The notes below the pieces were generated by a model. The model saw only the letters and a program-made list of their open reading frames with translations. It did no database searches and was not told the DNA's origin. Below are positions 25,417-34,564 of a stretch of 56,008 nt of DNA, piece by piece (within the stretch, counting starts at the first letter, position 1; every line of letters starts with the position of its first letter). The translations under genes and the position numbers were made by a program. This DNA comes from an uncultured Bacilli bacterium (GTDB lineage: Bacteria > Bacillota_I > Bacilli_A > RF39 > UBA660). The stretch covers positions 1 through 56,008 of the forward strand of contig CAJUHL010000007.1 of the NCBI GenBank assembly GCA_910586425.1, read 5' to 3'.

Positions 25417-26680
25417 ATTTTATCATAAAACTGACACCTTTTCTTTCATTTTTAACTGTAATTTCATAACCAAATAAAGAGATTGTTTTTTTCACAATGG
25501 ATAACCCTAGCCCAAACTGTCCATGAATTCCTTTTTTATAAGGGGTAAAAATATCATCCAATATATTGGGATCAATATTGGGTCCATCATTGTAGAAAGT
25601 AATTCTATTATTTTTGATTGTAATTCGTATTAAAGATTTAGCATAGCGTATAAAATTATTCAGTAAATTATCGATAATCGCTTCCCACATATCTTCAGAA
25701 CCACGGTAACTTGTTGTTTTATCATGGATTTCAACCTTCCATTCAATATCAGGTCTATGATATTTGAATTTTTCCAAAGAGGCATTCAAAATGGGTGTAA
25801 TGTCGACTCTTTTTTCTGGTTGCATTTTTAAGTCTTTGATATAGTTTAATTTATTTAAATATAGTAAGGAGTGTACTTTGGCTTCCAATTTACCAATTTG
25901 TTCTTTAACAACTGAATAAGCTTCTTCTGTATCCACCATATGATCTTCCAAGGCTTCCATGTAAGACTTTATGACAGTAAGGGGAGTCTTAAAGTCATGA
26001 GATATATTTTGATACATCATATTTTTATATTCATCTTGTTCTTTTAAAGTATGTTTCATTTGATCAATCGCATCGGATAATAATTTTAATTCATCATCTG
26101 TGTAATAATGATAATGATCTACATAATTATCATTATCTAAATTATCAATTTTTTCTTTCAAATGTTCTATCTTTAATACAAGTCTTCTTGCCCAGCCAAC
26201 GAGTAACCCTACAATTAAAATGAGTACTATGAATAAAATTGGAAATAGATTATAAAGAATATCCTTCCTCATATTTTTGATGTAAGAGTCATTGGTAATT
26301 GCAATTTTCGTGACATAGGTCGTATATACCGTATGATAGTAGTAAGTATTTCCATGATACTTAAATTTACCATATGTATCTTTCACATTTTTCAAAATTT
26401 GTTTGGCTTCTAATGGGATGATTTGATTCAAATTTTCAGACGCTATTATAATTCCATTGTCTTTCTTATAAAGATAGGCAACCTCACTTTTCAATTCATT
26501 TTGATTGATTTCGTAATCAATCAATTCTAATGGTTGCTTTAAATATTCATAAATGCTTTTTTCATAAACAGGAAGTAGCATTTTGGGTAATAAAATACCT
26601 AAAAAAATGGCAATGATTAGAATGATAAAAACAGCGATGGTGAGCAGTTGTCGATATACGGTTTCTTTTAACGGTTTCAT
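25415..26680 (-). CDS. Sensor histidine kinase
   Basis: This 421-residue membrane kinase has helices at about residues 12-32 and 143-163 enclosing a small extracytoplasmic sensor. A HAMP-like linker follows, then the phosphoacceptor box NISHDFKTPLTV (His 228), N-box NLLNNFIRYAK and G-box FGLGLSIVKKT. The signal is unknown. It overlaps the response regulator gene by four bases (ATGA), so the two form one system. No transporter or obvious target gene lies directly beside it. Confidence 0.93.
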   Translation of the reverse strand: MKPLKETVYRQLLTIAVFIILIIAIFLGILLPKMLLPVYEKSIYEYLKQPLELIDYEINQNELKSEVAYLYKKDNGIIIASENLNQIIPLEAKQILKNVKDTYGKFKYHGNTYYYHTVYTTYVTKIAITNDSYIKNMRKDILYNLFPILFIVLILIVGLLVGWARRLVLKIEHLKEKIDNLDNDNYVDHYHYYTDDELKLLSDAIDQMKHTLKEQDEYKNMMYQNISHDFKTPLTVIKSYMEALEDHMVDTEEAYSVVKEQIGKLEAKVHSLLYLNKLNYIKDLKMQPEKRVDITPILNASLEKFKYHRPDIEWKVEIHDKTTSYRGSEDMWEAIIDNLLNNFIRYAKSLIRITIKNNRITFYNDGPNIDPNILDDIFTPYKKGIHGQFGLGLSIVKKTISLFGYEITVKNERKGVSFMIK

Positions 26681-27336
26681 ATCAAACGATACCCAAAACC
26701 ATATATGGTACTAATGTGTAAAGATTTCATTTTTTTACGTAATCTTCTTACCAAATCATCGACAACACGGTCACTTCCAAAATAATCTTCGCCCCAGACT
26801 TTTTTTAATATTGTGTCTCTACTAAAGGACTGATTTTTATGCTCTAAAAATAAAATTAATAAATCATATTCTAAACTCGTTAGAACAATTTCATTATTTT
26901 GTTCATATACCATTCTTTTGTCCAAATCAATTTCATAATTATCATATTTGACTTTATTGGAATAAGTCGCATAAACCCGTTTCATCATATTGTTAACCCG
27001 CAATACCAGTTCTTTTGGAGAATATGGTTTGGTCACATAGTCATCACTTCCCAATTCCAAACCGATAATTTTATCCAAATCTTGGTCTCTTGCAGAAGTA
27101 AAAATCACAGGAATATTTTGATTGGTAGCACGAATTTTTTGAATGATATCATACCCACTTATATCATCTTTTAACATAATATCTAAAATCCATAAATGAA
27201 CTTCACCCGTTTGTAAGTATTCTAATGCATCTGCTCCTTTGATAAAAGAAATGACCTCATATCCTTCTTTTTTCAGATAATTGGTAATTAGATGATTCAA
27301 ATCCTCTTCATCTTCGACTAAACAAATTTTATACAT
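26677..27336 (-). CDS. OmpR-family response regulator
   Basis: This 219-residue regulator has a receiver domain (acidic pocket EDEED at the start, phosphoacceptor Asp 52 in ILDIML, Lys in YVTKPYSPKEL) and a winged-helix domain (LTSLEYDLLILFLEHKNQ ... VDDLVRRLRKKM ... STIYGFGYRL). I start it at MYKICL because GAGGTGA is well spaced there; a GTG three codons earlier overlaps that site. It is the partner of the downstream kinase. Confidence 0.95.
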   Translation of the reverse strand: MYKICLVEDEEDLNHLITNYLKKEGYEVISFIKGADALEYLQTGEVHLWILDIMLKDDISGYDIIQKIRATNQNIPVIFTSARDQDLDKIIGLELGSDDYVTKPYSPKELVLRVNNMMKRVYATYSNKVKYDNYEIDLDKRMVYEQNNEIVLTSLEYDLLILFLEHKNQSFSRDTILKKVWGEDYFGSDRVVDDLVRRLRKKMKSLHISTIYGFGYRLI

Positions 27337-27524
27337 AAAAGTCACCTCATTTATAGTATATCATGATTTTTGTATCATTTCTCACCTTCCTTCTTCTTTG
27401 ATTGGTTTAGGAGTGTATTCTTTTTTTTATTATTTTATGTTGTTGTCTTTCTTATCACCTCCGATGATTTCATTTTAGAGGAATATTATGTTTCAATTTT
27501 GATAATTTTATGGGAAATTATGGT

Positions 27525-27555
27525 AAAAAAAGATGCCTATTTTACAAGGGCATCT
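27525..27555 (-). terminator. Terminator after the 179-residue gene
   Basis: A 7-bp stem AGATGCC/GGCATCT (27531-27537 with 27549-27555) is followed by TTTTTTACC on the minus strand. Confidence 0.75.
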
Positions 27556-28076
27556 CCAATGATATCAATTGCGTCTGTTATTACATCGATTCCATAATAA
27601 ATTTTTTCTTTCCAATAATGATTTTTGGCACGAGAAACATCAATGATTAAAATGCTTCCATCTTTGGCTTTTTCTATCTCATGGGTAATATTAAATCTTT
27701 GATAGTGTCTAATGATGTAATCAAAATCATAACTAGGATCTTTTATAAATAAGTAAATATATCCTTTGGTTATATAAACACTATCGGGAATAAAAGTCTT
27801 AAAATAACGTTCTAATGAACCAATATCACCAATTAGGATATCTTTTTTCTTTTTATGAAATGTTTTACGCATTTTTTGAAATTGAAATGTTTTGGTTTTT
27901 TTGGAAAATATTGTTTTTTTCCCTTTTTCTTTGGTCGATCTCGATAATAAATCGCAAATGGTAATCGCATGATTTTCATGTATGGCTTGTATCATTGCTT
28001 CTGTTGGGACAATTGCTAACACATTCCCTTTTGCGTTTTGGATAATTTTTTGCATACTCTTATCGATTGTTTTCAT
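27537..28076 (-). CDS. Conserved-looking cytosolic protein, unknown
   Basis: This 179-residue protein has no signal or helix. It begins SMQKIIQNAKGNVLAIVPTE, which looks like a beta-alpha start of a nucleotide or SAM-binding fold (SAM-dependent methyltransferase-like), but no glycine motif confirms that. The middle is strongly basic (KKTKTFQFQKMRKTFHKKKK). It overlaps tcdA by ATGA, so the pair is cotranscribed and perhaps linked to tRNA work. Confidence 0.6.
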   Translation of the reverse strand: MKTIDKSMQKIIQNAKGNVLAIVPTEAMIQAIHENHAITICDLLSRSTKEKGKKTIFSKKTKTFQFQKMRKTFHKKKKDILIGDIGSLERYFKTFIPDSVYITKGYIYLFIKDPSYDFDYIIRHYQRFNITHEIEKAKDGSILIIDVSRAKNHYWKEKIYYGIDVITDAIDIIGDALVK

Positions 28077-28756
28077 ATTTCACCTACAATATCTTGTACA
28101 ACATAACTTGCACATAGTAATCCTGCAACTGCTGGTACAAACGCGTTAGATGCAATTTTATGTTCTGTTTTTTGAAGTGGTGGCTCGATGCTAGAAACGG
28201 TCATAATTTTGGTGTTTATCTTTTCTTCTTTTACCATTTTTCGTAATGCTCTAGCAATCGGATCATAGCTGGTTTTTTTCAATTCCATAATGGATATCTT
28301 AGAAGGGTCTGACTTATAACCCATTCCCATGCTAGAAATTATATGAATATGGTTTTCTTCACTATAACGAATCAACTCCATTTTAGTGGAAATGGTATCA
28401 CAAGCATCGATAATATAATCGATTTTTTCATGGAGCTGTTGAATGGTAAAACCATTTAAAAACATTTCCTTTACAATTACATGACAATCAGGATTAATTT
28501 CGTGAATTCTTGCGTTCCATGCTTCGGTTTTTTTCTGGCCAATGGTTGATTTTAGGGCAATCAATTGGCGATTGATATTGCTTGTTTCAATGGTATCATA
28601 ATCTACTAAAATAATGGTTCCAATTCCACTTCTTGCCAATGCTTCTACTGCATAGCCGCCTACTCCACCCAGACCTACTACTAAAATAGTTTTGGTTTTT
28701 AATTTTTCCAAGGCATCTTTTCCAATTAGTAATTCCAAGCGATTCCACATATCCAT
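28073..28756 (-). CDS. tcdA: tRNA threonylcarbamoyladenosine dehydratase TcdA
   Basis: TcdA uses ATP to cyclise t6A at tRNA position 37. The 227-residue protein is an E1-like ThiF fold with the nucleotide loop VVGLGGVGGYAVEALARSG, DYDTIETSNINRQL and DACDTISTK. SSMGMGYKSDPSKI and the later EPPLQKTEHKIASNAFVPAVAG are typical of TcdA rather than MoeB or ThiF. I start at MDMWNRL, with GGTGA five bases upstream. Confidence 0.9.
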   Translation of the reverse strand: MDMWNRLELLIGKDALEKLKTKTILVVGLGGVGGYAVEALARSGIGTIILVDYDTIETSNINRQLIALKSTIGQKKTEAWNARIHEINPDCHVIVKEMFLNGFTIQQLHEKIDYIIDACDTISTKMELIRYSEENHIHIISSMGMGYKSDPSKISIMELKKTSYDPIARALRKMVKEEKINTKIMTVSSIEPPLQKTEHKIASNAFVPAVAGLLCASYVVQDIVGEI

Positions 28757-28805
28757 ACTTCTCACCAAATTTATTATACACTATCTCATGGGAAAAAAGA
28801 AGGTC

Positions 28806-28829
28806 GAAAAAAGCAACTTTTGGTTGCTT
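28806..28829 (-). terminator. Terminator after the DUF4097 gene
   Basis: A 7-bp stem AAGCAAC/GTTGCTT (28811-28817 with 28823-28829) is followed by TTTTTTCG on the minus strand. Confidence 0.8.
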
Positions 28830-29667
28830 ATCTTACTGTAATATCCCCACTATTGGTTTCGATTTGTAATTCCAATTCGGAAAACCGATTGTTTTCTTTT
28901 ATCTGTATGTCTCCATTTTTTGTTTTGACATAAAGATAACAATCTGTAATATCACTGATAAACACATCTCCAGAGTTACTTTGGATATGTGAATTTTTGA
29001 AAATTTCAAATTTTTTCATATCAATATCACCAGAACTAGTGCTTAAATCCACATCTTTTGTGACGTGGGTGATATCAATATCACCAGAATCCGTTTGTGC
29101 AATGACACTCTCCATACTTTTTCCTCGTATATCACCGCTTTGTGTTCTTAAATCTGCTTTTTTTACTGTATCTATCTCTATATCCCCGCTATCGGTTTCC
29201 AATGCCACAGATATATACGCAAATTCACCTATCCATACATTCCCACTATGTGTTTTTAATTGCAATGTTGTGTGGGTATCTTTTGGTAAATATACCATAA
29301 TTTCATTGCTGTTATCAGGACAAAATCCAAAACAAAAGTAACTTTCTTCTTCTTTTGTAATGTGTAACTGATGATTCTCCAAAACACTACTTGCCTGTTC
29401 TTGCTTTTCCCCATAAATGGTCACATGAATCTCATCGTCTTGTGAGGATTTCACAGTAATATCCGCCGCTTTTACATCAATGAATATTTGTTCCAATTCG
29501 GAGTTAGAATATGTTTTTTCATAAATAATTTTCTTTTCTTTTTTGAAATTCCATTTCCAACCATAATGAATTCCATTTGTGAGTAAAAAAATAAATATAC
29601 CGATGAAAACCAGTGTAACGATAGACAAAAAGGATATTTTAAGTATTGTATATGTTCTATTCTCCAT
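28828..29667 (-). CDS. DUF4097-family membrane-anchored beta-repeat protein
   Basis: This 279-residue protein has one N-terminal helix (about residues 10-32), then a long run of short beta repeats of the type SGDIEIDTVKKADLRTQSGD, TDSGDIDITHV, SSGDIDMKKF and NSGDVFISDI. This is the DUF4097 solenoid. It probably sits outside or at the membrane; the role is unknown. It overlaps the upstream HTH gene by 11 bases, a pairing common in Firmicutes, so the HTH protein probably controls it. Confidence 0.88.
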   Translation of the reverse strand: MENRTYTILKISFLSIVTLVFIGIFIFLLTNGIHYGWKWNFKKEKKIIYEKTYSNSELEQIFIDVKAADITVKSSQDDEIHVTIYGEKQEQASSVLENHQLHITKEEESYFCFGFCPDNSNEIMVYLPKDTHTTLQLKTHSGNVWIGEFAYISVALETDSGDIEIDTVKKADLRTQSGDIRGKSMESVIAQTDSGDIDITHVTKDVDLSTSSGDIDMKKFEIFKNSHIQSNSGDVFISDITDCYLYVKTKNGDIQIKENNRFSELELQIETNSGDITVR

Positions 29668-30268
29668 GGTAACCCTCCTTCAAAGTGAGGATGGAATGAA
29701 TGATTTGTATTACAAGTGCATATATCAACCAAATCATCCAAGTAATTTCCCATGCATGTGTGATAAAACTAATGATTAAATAGATTAGCAGAAAAATAAT
29801 AGATACCATTTCATTTATTGCTTTATATTTTTTTGGTATTTTTTCCATTTTTTCTTTGGGAAAACTCATGCATTTGTAAATTAAATATGTTGTAGCAAAT
29901 GCGCAGATAAATAAAAAGACGCCTACTTGGATGTTTTCATTTATTCCATCAATCGCTTCTGATATTACGACCCAAATGATGGATAGAAAATATAGAAAAA
30001 CACTAATACTAATGGTTTTGGCTTTTTCCTTTCGTGTAGAAGGATATTGTGTTAACACCTGTTGTTTTTCTTCGGTTCCTTTTAACAACATATCTGTTGA
30101 AATTTCATAAAGATCACAAAGTGGCACTATTTTATCCAAATCTGGCATACTTTGATTGGTTTCCCATTTGGATATGGTTTGTCTGGTAACGTTTAGTTTA
30201 TCTGCGATTTCTTCTTGTGATAAGTTCTTCTTTTTTCGTAATTCATATAACTTCTCTCCTATGTTCAT
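29657..30268 (-). CDS. XRE-type HTH regulator with membrane domain
   Basis: Residues 1-60 are a Cro/CI-type helix-turn-helix (LRKKKNLSQEEIADKLNVTR, TISKWETNQSMPDLDKIVPL). A basic linker and four hydrophobic stretches between about residues 90 and 195 follow. Membrane-bound XRE proteins of this sort often sit beside DUF4097 genes. The target and signal are unknown; autoregulation of this two-gene unit is likely but not shown. Confidence 0.88.
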   Translation of the reverse strand: MNIGEKLYELRKKKNLSQEEIADKLNVTRQTISKWETNQSMPDLDKIVPLCDLYEISTDMLLKGTEEKQQVLTQYPSTRKEKAKTISISVFLYFLSIIWVVISEAIDGINENIQVGVFLFICAFATTYLIYKCMSFPKEKMEKIPKKYKAINEMVSIIFLLIYLIISFITHAWEITWMIWLIYALVIQIIHSILTLKEGYHGE

Positions 30269-30368
30269 TTGACATCTCCTTTATCACTACTATATGTTTT
30301 TCTTTGGTTGCATTCCACCAATTAGGGTTGGAATTTGCGCAACTGTAGTTAACATTTTAATCTTTTTT

Positions 30369-31658
30369 TTAATAAATCGCTTTTTCTTTGGTTTGTTCAT
30401 TGTAAATGGTTCGGCTAATGACCATACTACTTTTTTTAGAAAATTCATTTTCTAAATAATCTAAATATGTTCCAGGTGTAATAATACCTACCATTTTTAA
30501 TATATCAGTTCCACTTTTTCCAACAATACGGTCTGCAAATAAGGTACAATTTCTTCCTAGTACAAAATAAGTTTTGAATTCTCCTGTTTTAAATTTATAG
30601 GTAGTTGCATTGGTGTCTAAAAATAATAAATCAATATATTCATATTCTTTTCGGTTTTTGATGTGTCCTGTTTTTTGATCTTTTTGAGCAATCGATTCCC
30701 ATAGATAAGTCTTTTCTTTGATGTGCTTTATTTCTTTTCGGATGCTTTCTTTTTGTAGATCTGTCAATCGTAACCCAAAACCAATTAATGTTTTATTGCT
30801 TTGTTTAATACAAAAAGGAATATAGGCTGCTTTTGTGGTTTCAAATAAGACACCATCCCCAATGCTATCAAACATACGATAGGAACTTTTATCGTAATTT
30901 CCATAAGAAATTATTTTACCATCAAAGCAAATATCCATATGCCCTAATTGATTGAATCCTTGAGGTGCAACATGGATAAAGATTTCTAAATCGGGTATAG
31001 AAGATTCTTTTTGTTGTTGGAAAATCACTTCTTCTTGCAAATTCGTATCACTAAAATATCGGTTAATTTTTGTTAACATACGTCTTGGAAAAAAAGCATC
31101 TAAAAAGGCAGGCAAACTAATATGAATGGAGCGTTTCAATATGATTTTAGATTGTACTGCCTTTTTCCATTCCCCCAGTCCTAGTAGGATACAATATAAG
31201 CCAATGATTGATAGAATGGTTGGTAAATGCCCTAAAGGGGAAAATAAAAATATAATTCCAGTTACTATAAAAAAGATACAAAAAGTCAATTCTTTCCACT
31301 TATGTTGTTTATTTTTTAGAAGAAAATAAGCGCTAATTCCTTTTACAAGTCCATGAAATAATAGGTAAATGGCAAAAAGAATGGGTACAACAGATAGCGG
31401 AATATTGGGAAAAAGATTCATAATGACCGCAAATATAATATTCAATATCGCATAAAATAGTTTTTCTTTTGTATTTTCTTTTTGTCCCTTTGACAGTAAA
31501 TTCCATAATTGAAAAATTCCAAGCAACAAAAAGGAAAATACAAGTATGTGTATTATACTCGTATATAAATTTAAACTTCCAATGACAATGATAATCCCAA
31601 GTAGGATGATGACAAGTCCTGAAATAAAATAATTGGTATGATGGATTTCTTTTTGCAT
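30369..31658 (-). CDS. DUF308 (HdeD-like) membrane domain fused to permuted papain-like domain
   Basis: The 429-residue protein has six or so membrane helices (about residues 10-165) with the periodic pattern of DUF308/HdeD. A soluble C-terminal half (about residues 220-405) contains LGHMDICFDG (His 240) and LGRNCTLFADR (Cys 371), His before Cys. This order is that of circularly permuted NlpC/P60 (LRAT-like) hydrolases. It may act on a lipid or peptide near the membrane. I start at MQKEIHH, since AAAGGTGA lies six bases upstream; a longer frame adds 20 residues. The activity is inferred from two motifs. Confidence 0.7.
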   Translation of the reverse strand: MQKEIHHTNYFISGLVIILLGIIIVIGSLNLYTSIIHILVFSFLLLGIFQLWNLLSKGQKENTKEKLFYAILNIIFAVIMNLFPNIPLSVVPILFAIYLLFHGLVKGISAYFLLKNKQHKWKELTFCIFFIVTGIIFLFSPLGHLPTILSIIGLYCILLGLGEWKKAVQSKIILKRSIHISLPAFLDAFFPRRMLTKINRYFSDTNLQEEVIFQQQKESSIPDLEIFIHVAPQGFNQLGHMDICFDGKIISYGNYDKSSYRMFDSIGDGVLFETTKAAYIPFCIKQSNKTLIGFGLRLTDLQKESIRKEIKHIKEKTYLWESIAQKDQKTGHIKNRKEYEYIDLLFLDTNATTYKFKTGEFKTYFVLGRNCTLFADRIVGKSGTDILKMVGIITPGTYLDYLENEFSKKSSMVISRTIYNEQTKEKAIY

Positions 31659-31718
31659 ACAGCTCACCTTTTGCCTATTTTTTAAGTATATATATTGTTT
31701 CCTATATAAATCCCACAA

Positions 31719-31947
31719 TGTTCAGGATAATAGTTTGGATTGATTGGTTTCCTTTCTTGTAATAATTGTTCATTTACGCATCACTATTTGTGGTTTCTAC
31801 ATTCTCTAAATTTCTAGTATATTCTTCCCATCGTTTGAAGTAGCCAATTAAACTCATCATTTGTTGTATGGTTGTCTTTTTCAAATTATTTACTTCCTAA
31901 TCTACAATTTAAACCAATCTTTTTCTTTAGTACCCTATTAGAAGATC
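31719..31947. other. Intergenic region with a short coding relic
   Basis: On the minus strand 31774-31884 is open and would read LKKTTIQQMMSLIGYFKRWE and on to a stop, starting at a TTG without a ribosome site and with a TAG just upstream in frame. It looks like the 3' end of a lost gene at the edge of the accessory island. Nothing else is seen here. Confidence 0.35.
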
Positions 31948-32228
31948 TTATTTACTAAACTCGCCAAATAATATCATTTTTTCTATAAATTCTTCAAAAA
32001 ATTCTTTATTTGATAAATCAATTAGAATAAATTTATCATTTGAATTTACTTCATATTTATCAATATAAAATGGTAAATCTAATAGGCTTTTTGTAATGCT
32101 ATAATTTAAATAGCGTTACTAACAAATGTTGATTCTATTCCACGCATTTTTAATAATTCACGGTAAGCTATACAACTAGCATAAGCATCAATATCAATAT
32201 ATTTTTTACCAGATGTTATTATAATCAT
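31948..32228 (-). pseudogene. Frameshifted DHH-family phosphoesterase fragment
   Basis: GGAGG and ATG (32228) start a frame MIITSGKKYIDIDAYASCIA, typical of the N-terminus of DHH-type phosphoesterases (the DxD in YIDIDAYAS). It stops after 39 codons. A one-base shift near 32113 restores NYSITKSLLDLPFYIDKYEV and further family-like sequence to a stop at 31948. The rest of the usual protein, some 200 residues, is missing. It is therefore both frameshifted and truncated. Confidence 0.7.
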
Positions 32229-32382
32229 ATTCTTTTCCTCCAACAGTAATAGCTCTATAAAAATTATAACATGAATCAGTAAATTTTTTAATAACTTATG
32301 TCTCTAAAAGTTTAAAATTTTGCTACCTAAATGCTACCTGAAAATTTAAAAAATATTCTTTCATAGAAATTGTAATTTGTAA

Positions 32383-33048
32383 TTAAAATTCATTTTCCAA
32401 AATATGATTTAGAAACTCCATAATATCAATTTCCTTACCTTTAAATAAAACTCTGTTAACATTCTGATTATTTATAAGTAAAGTACCTTTTAGCATATCA
32501 TATTCTACGCAACAATAATTATCTATCTTAAGTAATTTATCTTTTAGTTTTATTTCAGGTATATTATAAATCATTGCAAGTTCACTTCCTATGTTCCTTT
32601 CTTTTGCTCTAAATAAATGTCCACAATATAAACATAAGTGAGTTCTATGTGGTATATAGGCAAATCGCCCATTATCAGAGTGGTAGCGACCACAATGACT
32701 GCATTTTACTATTTCTAAAGGTATATTATTTAGTTTAGCTAGCATTATTCCTCCAAAATCTTTATAAGTTAATAAAGAATTATCATATTCTAAAACTCCA
32801 CTAAATTCATTATTATTTATTATTATTTTAGGTATAACACTTTCTAAAATGTTTTCATATCTAATATTTATATCCTTGATTTCATTTTGCTTAATATTTA
32901 ATCTATTATCGTATATTTCTTTATTACTCCAAAGACATTCATCAAGTTTGTTTCCCAATTTATCATAGGCAAAAGATTTATGAACAGTACAATAATATTT
33001 AGTTGTTCCTTGTCTTGATTTTCCAATATATTCTATATTACATTTCAT
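32383..33048 (-). CDS. Zinc-finger-like hypothetical protein
   Basis: This 221-residue protein is strongly AT-biased in codons. It carries a paired Cys motif CSHCGRYH and CLYCGHLF (about residues 116-147), which should bind zinc. No family is recognised. It follows the 207-residue gene by 33 bases on the same strand and belongs to the accessory island. Confidence 0.6.
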   Translation of the reverse strand: MKCNIEYIGKSRQGTTKYYCTVHKSFAYDKLGNKLDECLWSNKEIYDNRLNIKQNEIKDINIRYENILESVIPKIIINNNEFSGVLEYDNSLLTYKDFGGIMLAKLNNIPLEIVKCSHCGRYHSDNGRFAYIPHRTHLCLYCGHLFRAKERNIGSELAMIYNIPEIKLKDKLLKIDNYCCVEYDMLKGTLLINNQNVNRVLFKGKEIDIMEFLNHILENEF

Positions 33049-33081
33049 AGTTTCATATCCTCCAAATTAGATTAAAATTTT

Positions 33082-33705
33082 TTATTTAATCGTTTCTATT
33101 TTATTGCTTTTAAGTATATTTAATTTTTCTGGATCATTTAGTAATAATAAACTATCAACTAATTTAACACCATTGATTTCTTTTGGAATAGGATGCTCTT
33201 TTAAACTTAAAAACTCTTGTTGATATACTTTTTGATTTAACAATTTATCTATATTATTTACTTCATTTGCTATATAACTTTCTAAATAATAAAGAGTATA
33301 AACATTTTGTGACTTTGAATATTTAAGTTCATAATGTGAATCCAATCTTTTACTAATTGTTGTCTCATTAACCCCAAAAGTTTCATTAAATTCTTCTATA
33401 AGAACCTGTTTTCTTTTTTCCTCATTAAATCCTTTTTCTATTTCATATTTTGTAGTATAAATATCATTGTATATGTCAATAAGTTCTTTATATGTAATAT
33501 CTTTATTTTCAATATTGAAACCGTTCATTGTAAATTTATTATTCTGTTGAAAAAATGGATATAGCACATTCCAAGTAGTAGGCTTTATATTATATAACAC
33601 TAATCCCTTATCAGTAAATGTATATAAGTCTGTTGCACTATCTAACCTAGTTGGAAACATTTCTCTAGGTACTTTTTGATTAAGCATATCTTTAGTTATA
33701 ATCAT
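33082..33705 (-). CDS. Hypothetical protein of the accessory island
   Basis: This 207-residue soluble protein has no recognisable domain. It is rich in Asn, Lys, Tyr and Leu, and has a helical C-terminal half (VYQQEFLSLKEHPIPKEING). AGGAGG lies before the start. It probably shares a transcript with the zinc-finger-like gene downstream. Confidence 0.55.
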   Translation of the reverse strand: MIITKDMLNQKVPREMFPTRLDSATDLYTFTDKGLVLYNIKPTTWNVLYPFFQQNNKFTMNGFNIENKDITYKELIDIYNDIYTTKYEIEKGFNEEKRKQVLIEEFNETFGVNETTISKRLDSHYELKYSKSQNVYTLYYLESYIANEVNNIDKLLNQKVYQQEFLSLKEHPIPKEINGVKLVDSLLLLNDPEKLNILKSNKIETIK

Positions 33706-33709
33706 TACT

Positions 33710-33811
33710 TCAACCTCCTATTATTCTGATTTCATAATCTACTACTTTGCAATCTTCATTTAATTTAAATTTTCCTTCAAATATTTCATCTTTAAATAAA
33801 TATGATGTAAA
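33710..33811 (-). pseudogene. C-terminal gene relic
   Basis: The minus strand is open as FTSYLFKDEIFEGKFKLNED and on to a TGA at 33710, where it overlaps the ribosome site of the next gene as operon genes do. No start codon lies in frame before the upstream TAG. It looks like the end of a deleted operon gene. Confidence 0.35.
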
Positions 33812-33828
33812 CTAACCCCATATTAAAA

Positions 33829-34437
33829 TTATAAGTTTTCTTTGATTTCTGGAAATAAATCATAAAGGTTATATCCTAATAAATCATCAAAATATTCTTT
33901 TAATTTATATGTTTCTTTAATGTGATATTGTGTATTTGAATAAACACCTTTACGAATCATAATATCTATTAATCTCTTATCTATAGAAAAAACGTTTGTT
34001 CCTTTAGGACACATTAAATCACATAAATTTATAATTTTTTCTTCAATAGAATATTTGTGACTTTTTATAAAATTAGTTAAAAATGGATTGGCATTAATAT
34101 CAGGAACTCCACCTGCTGTACAAGTAATATCATTATTCAAATAGGAATGAGTTAGACATATATTGCAATAATCTTCATCATATCCCTTTTCTTTAAGATA
34201 TTCATATCCTCTCATAACATGGCCACGTGATTCTCCATTATATTTGCCAATATCGTGAAGATATCCGAGAGTTATTGTTCTATCAATATCAACATTAATG
34301 CCTTTTTGAACTAATGCTTTTGCAATTTTTCCAGCACTATCTCCAACATTAATGCAGTGTTCAATCCATTTATCATCTTTTGTATTAGGTCTTTCCTTTT
34401 CTAAAAGTTCTTTTGCTTCATTACTTGTTAATACCAT
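33829..34437 (-). CDS. HD-domain phosphohydrolase
   Basis: This 202-residue protein has the metal-binding HD pattern: EHCINV (His 27), LGYLHDIGKY (His 61, Asp 62), RGHVMRG (His 73), LTHSYL (His 97) and NLCDLM (Asp about 147). It should hydrolyse a phosphate ester or a nucleotide; the substrate is unknown. AAAGGAG places the start at MVLTSN. It lies 128 bases after the nucleotidase-nucleoside hydrolase fusion on the same strand, which suggests a joint role in nucleotide turnover. Confidence 0.8.
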   Translation of the reverse strand: MVLTSNEAKELLEKERPNTKDDKWIEHCINVGDSAGKIAKALVQKGINVDIDRTITLGYLHDIGKYNGESRGHVMRGYEYLKEKGYDEDYCNICLTHSYLNNDITCTAGGVPDINANPFLTNFIKSHKYSIEEKIINLCDLMCPKGTNVFSIDKRLIDIMIRKGVYSNTQYHIKETYKLKEYFDDLLGYNLYDLFPEIKENL

Positions 34438-34564
34438 AATGTATACTCCTTTATCTTCCAATTCTTCTATTTGCTTTATTCTAATTCAATTAAATCTTCA
34501 TCAATGATATTAATTTAAACTATTATGTAGTGTTTGTCCATATCTTACGATATATATATCATAT

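Noticed and set aside
28997..29341. Plus-strand frame opposite the DUF4097 gene
   Set aside because: The repeat structure of the DUF4097 gene makes the antisense strand open by chance; no start signals are seen.
32321..32339. Direct repeat TGCTACCT (two copies, 3-base gap) as an attachment site of the island
   Set aside because: No matching copy is seen next to the integrase or the tRNA-Thr end, and 8 bases is too short to claim an att site.
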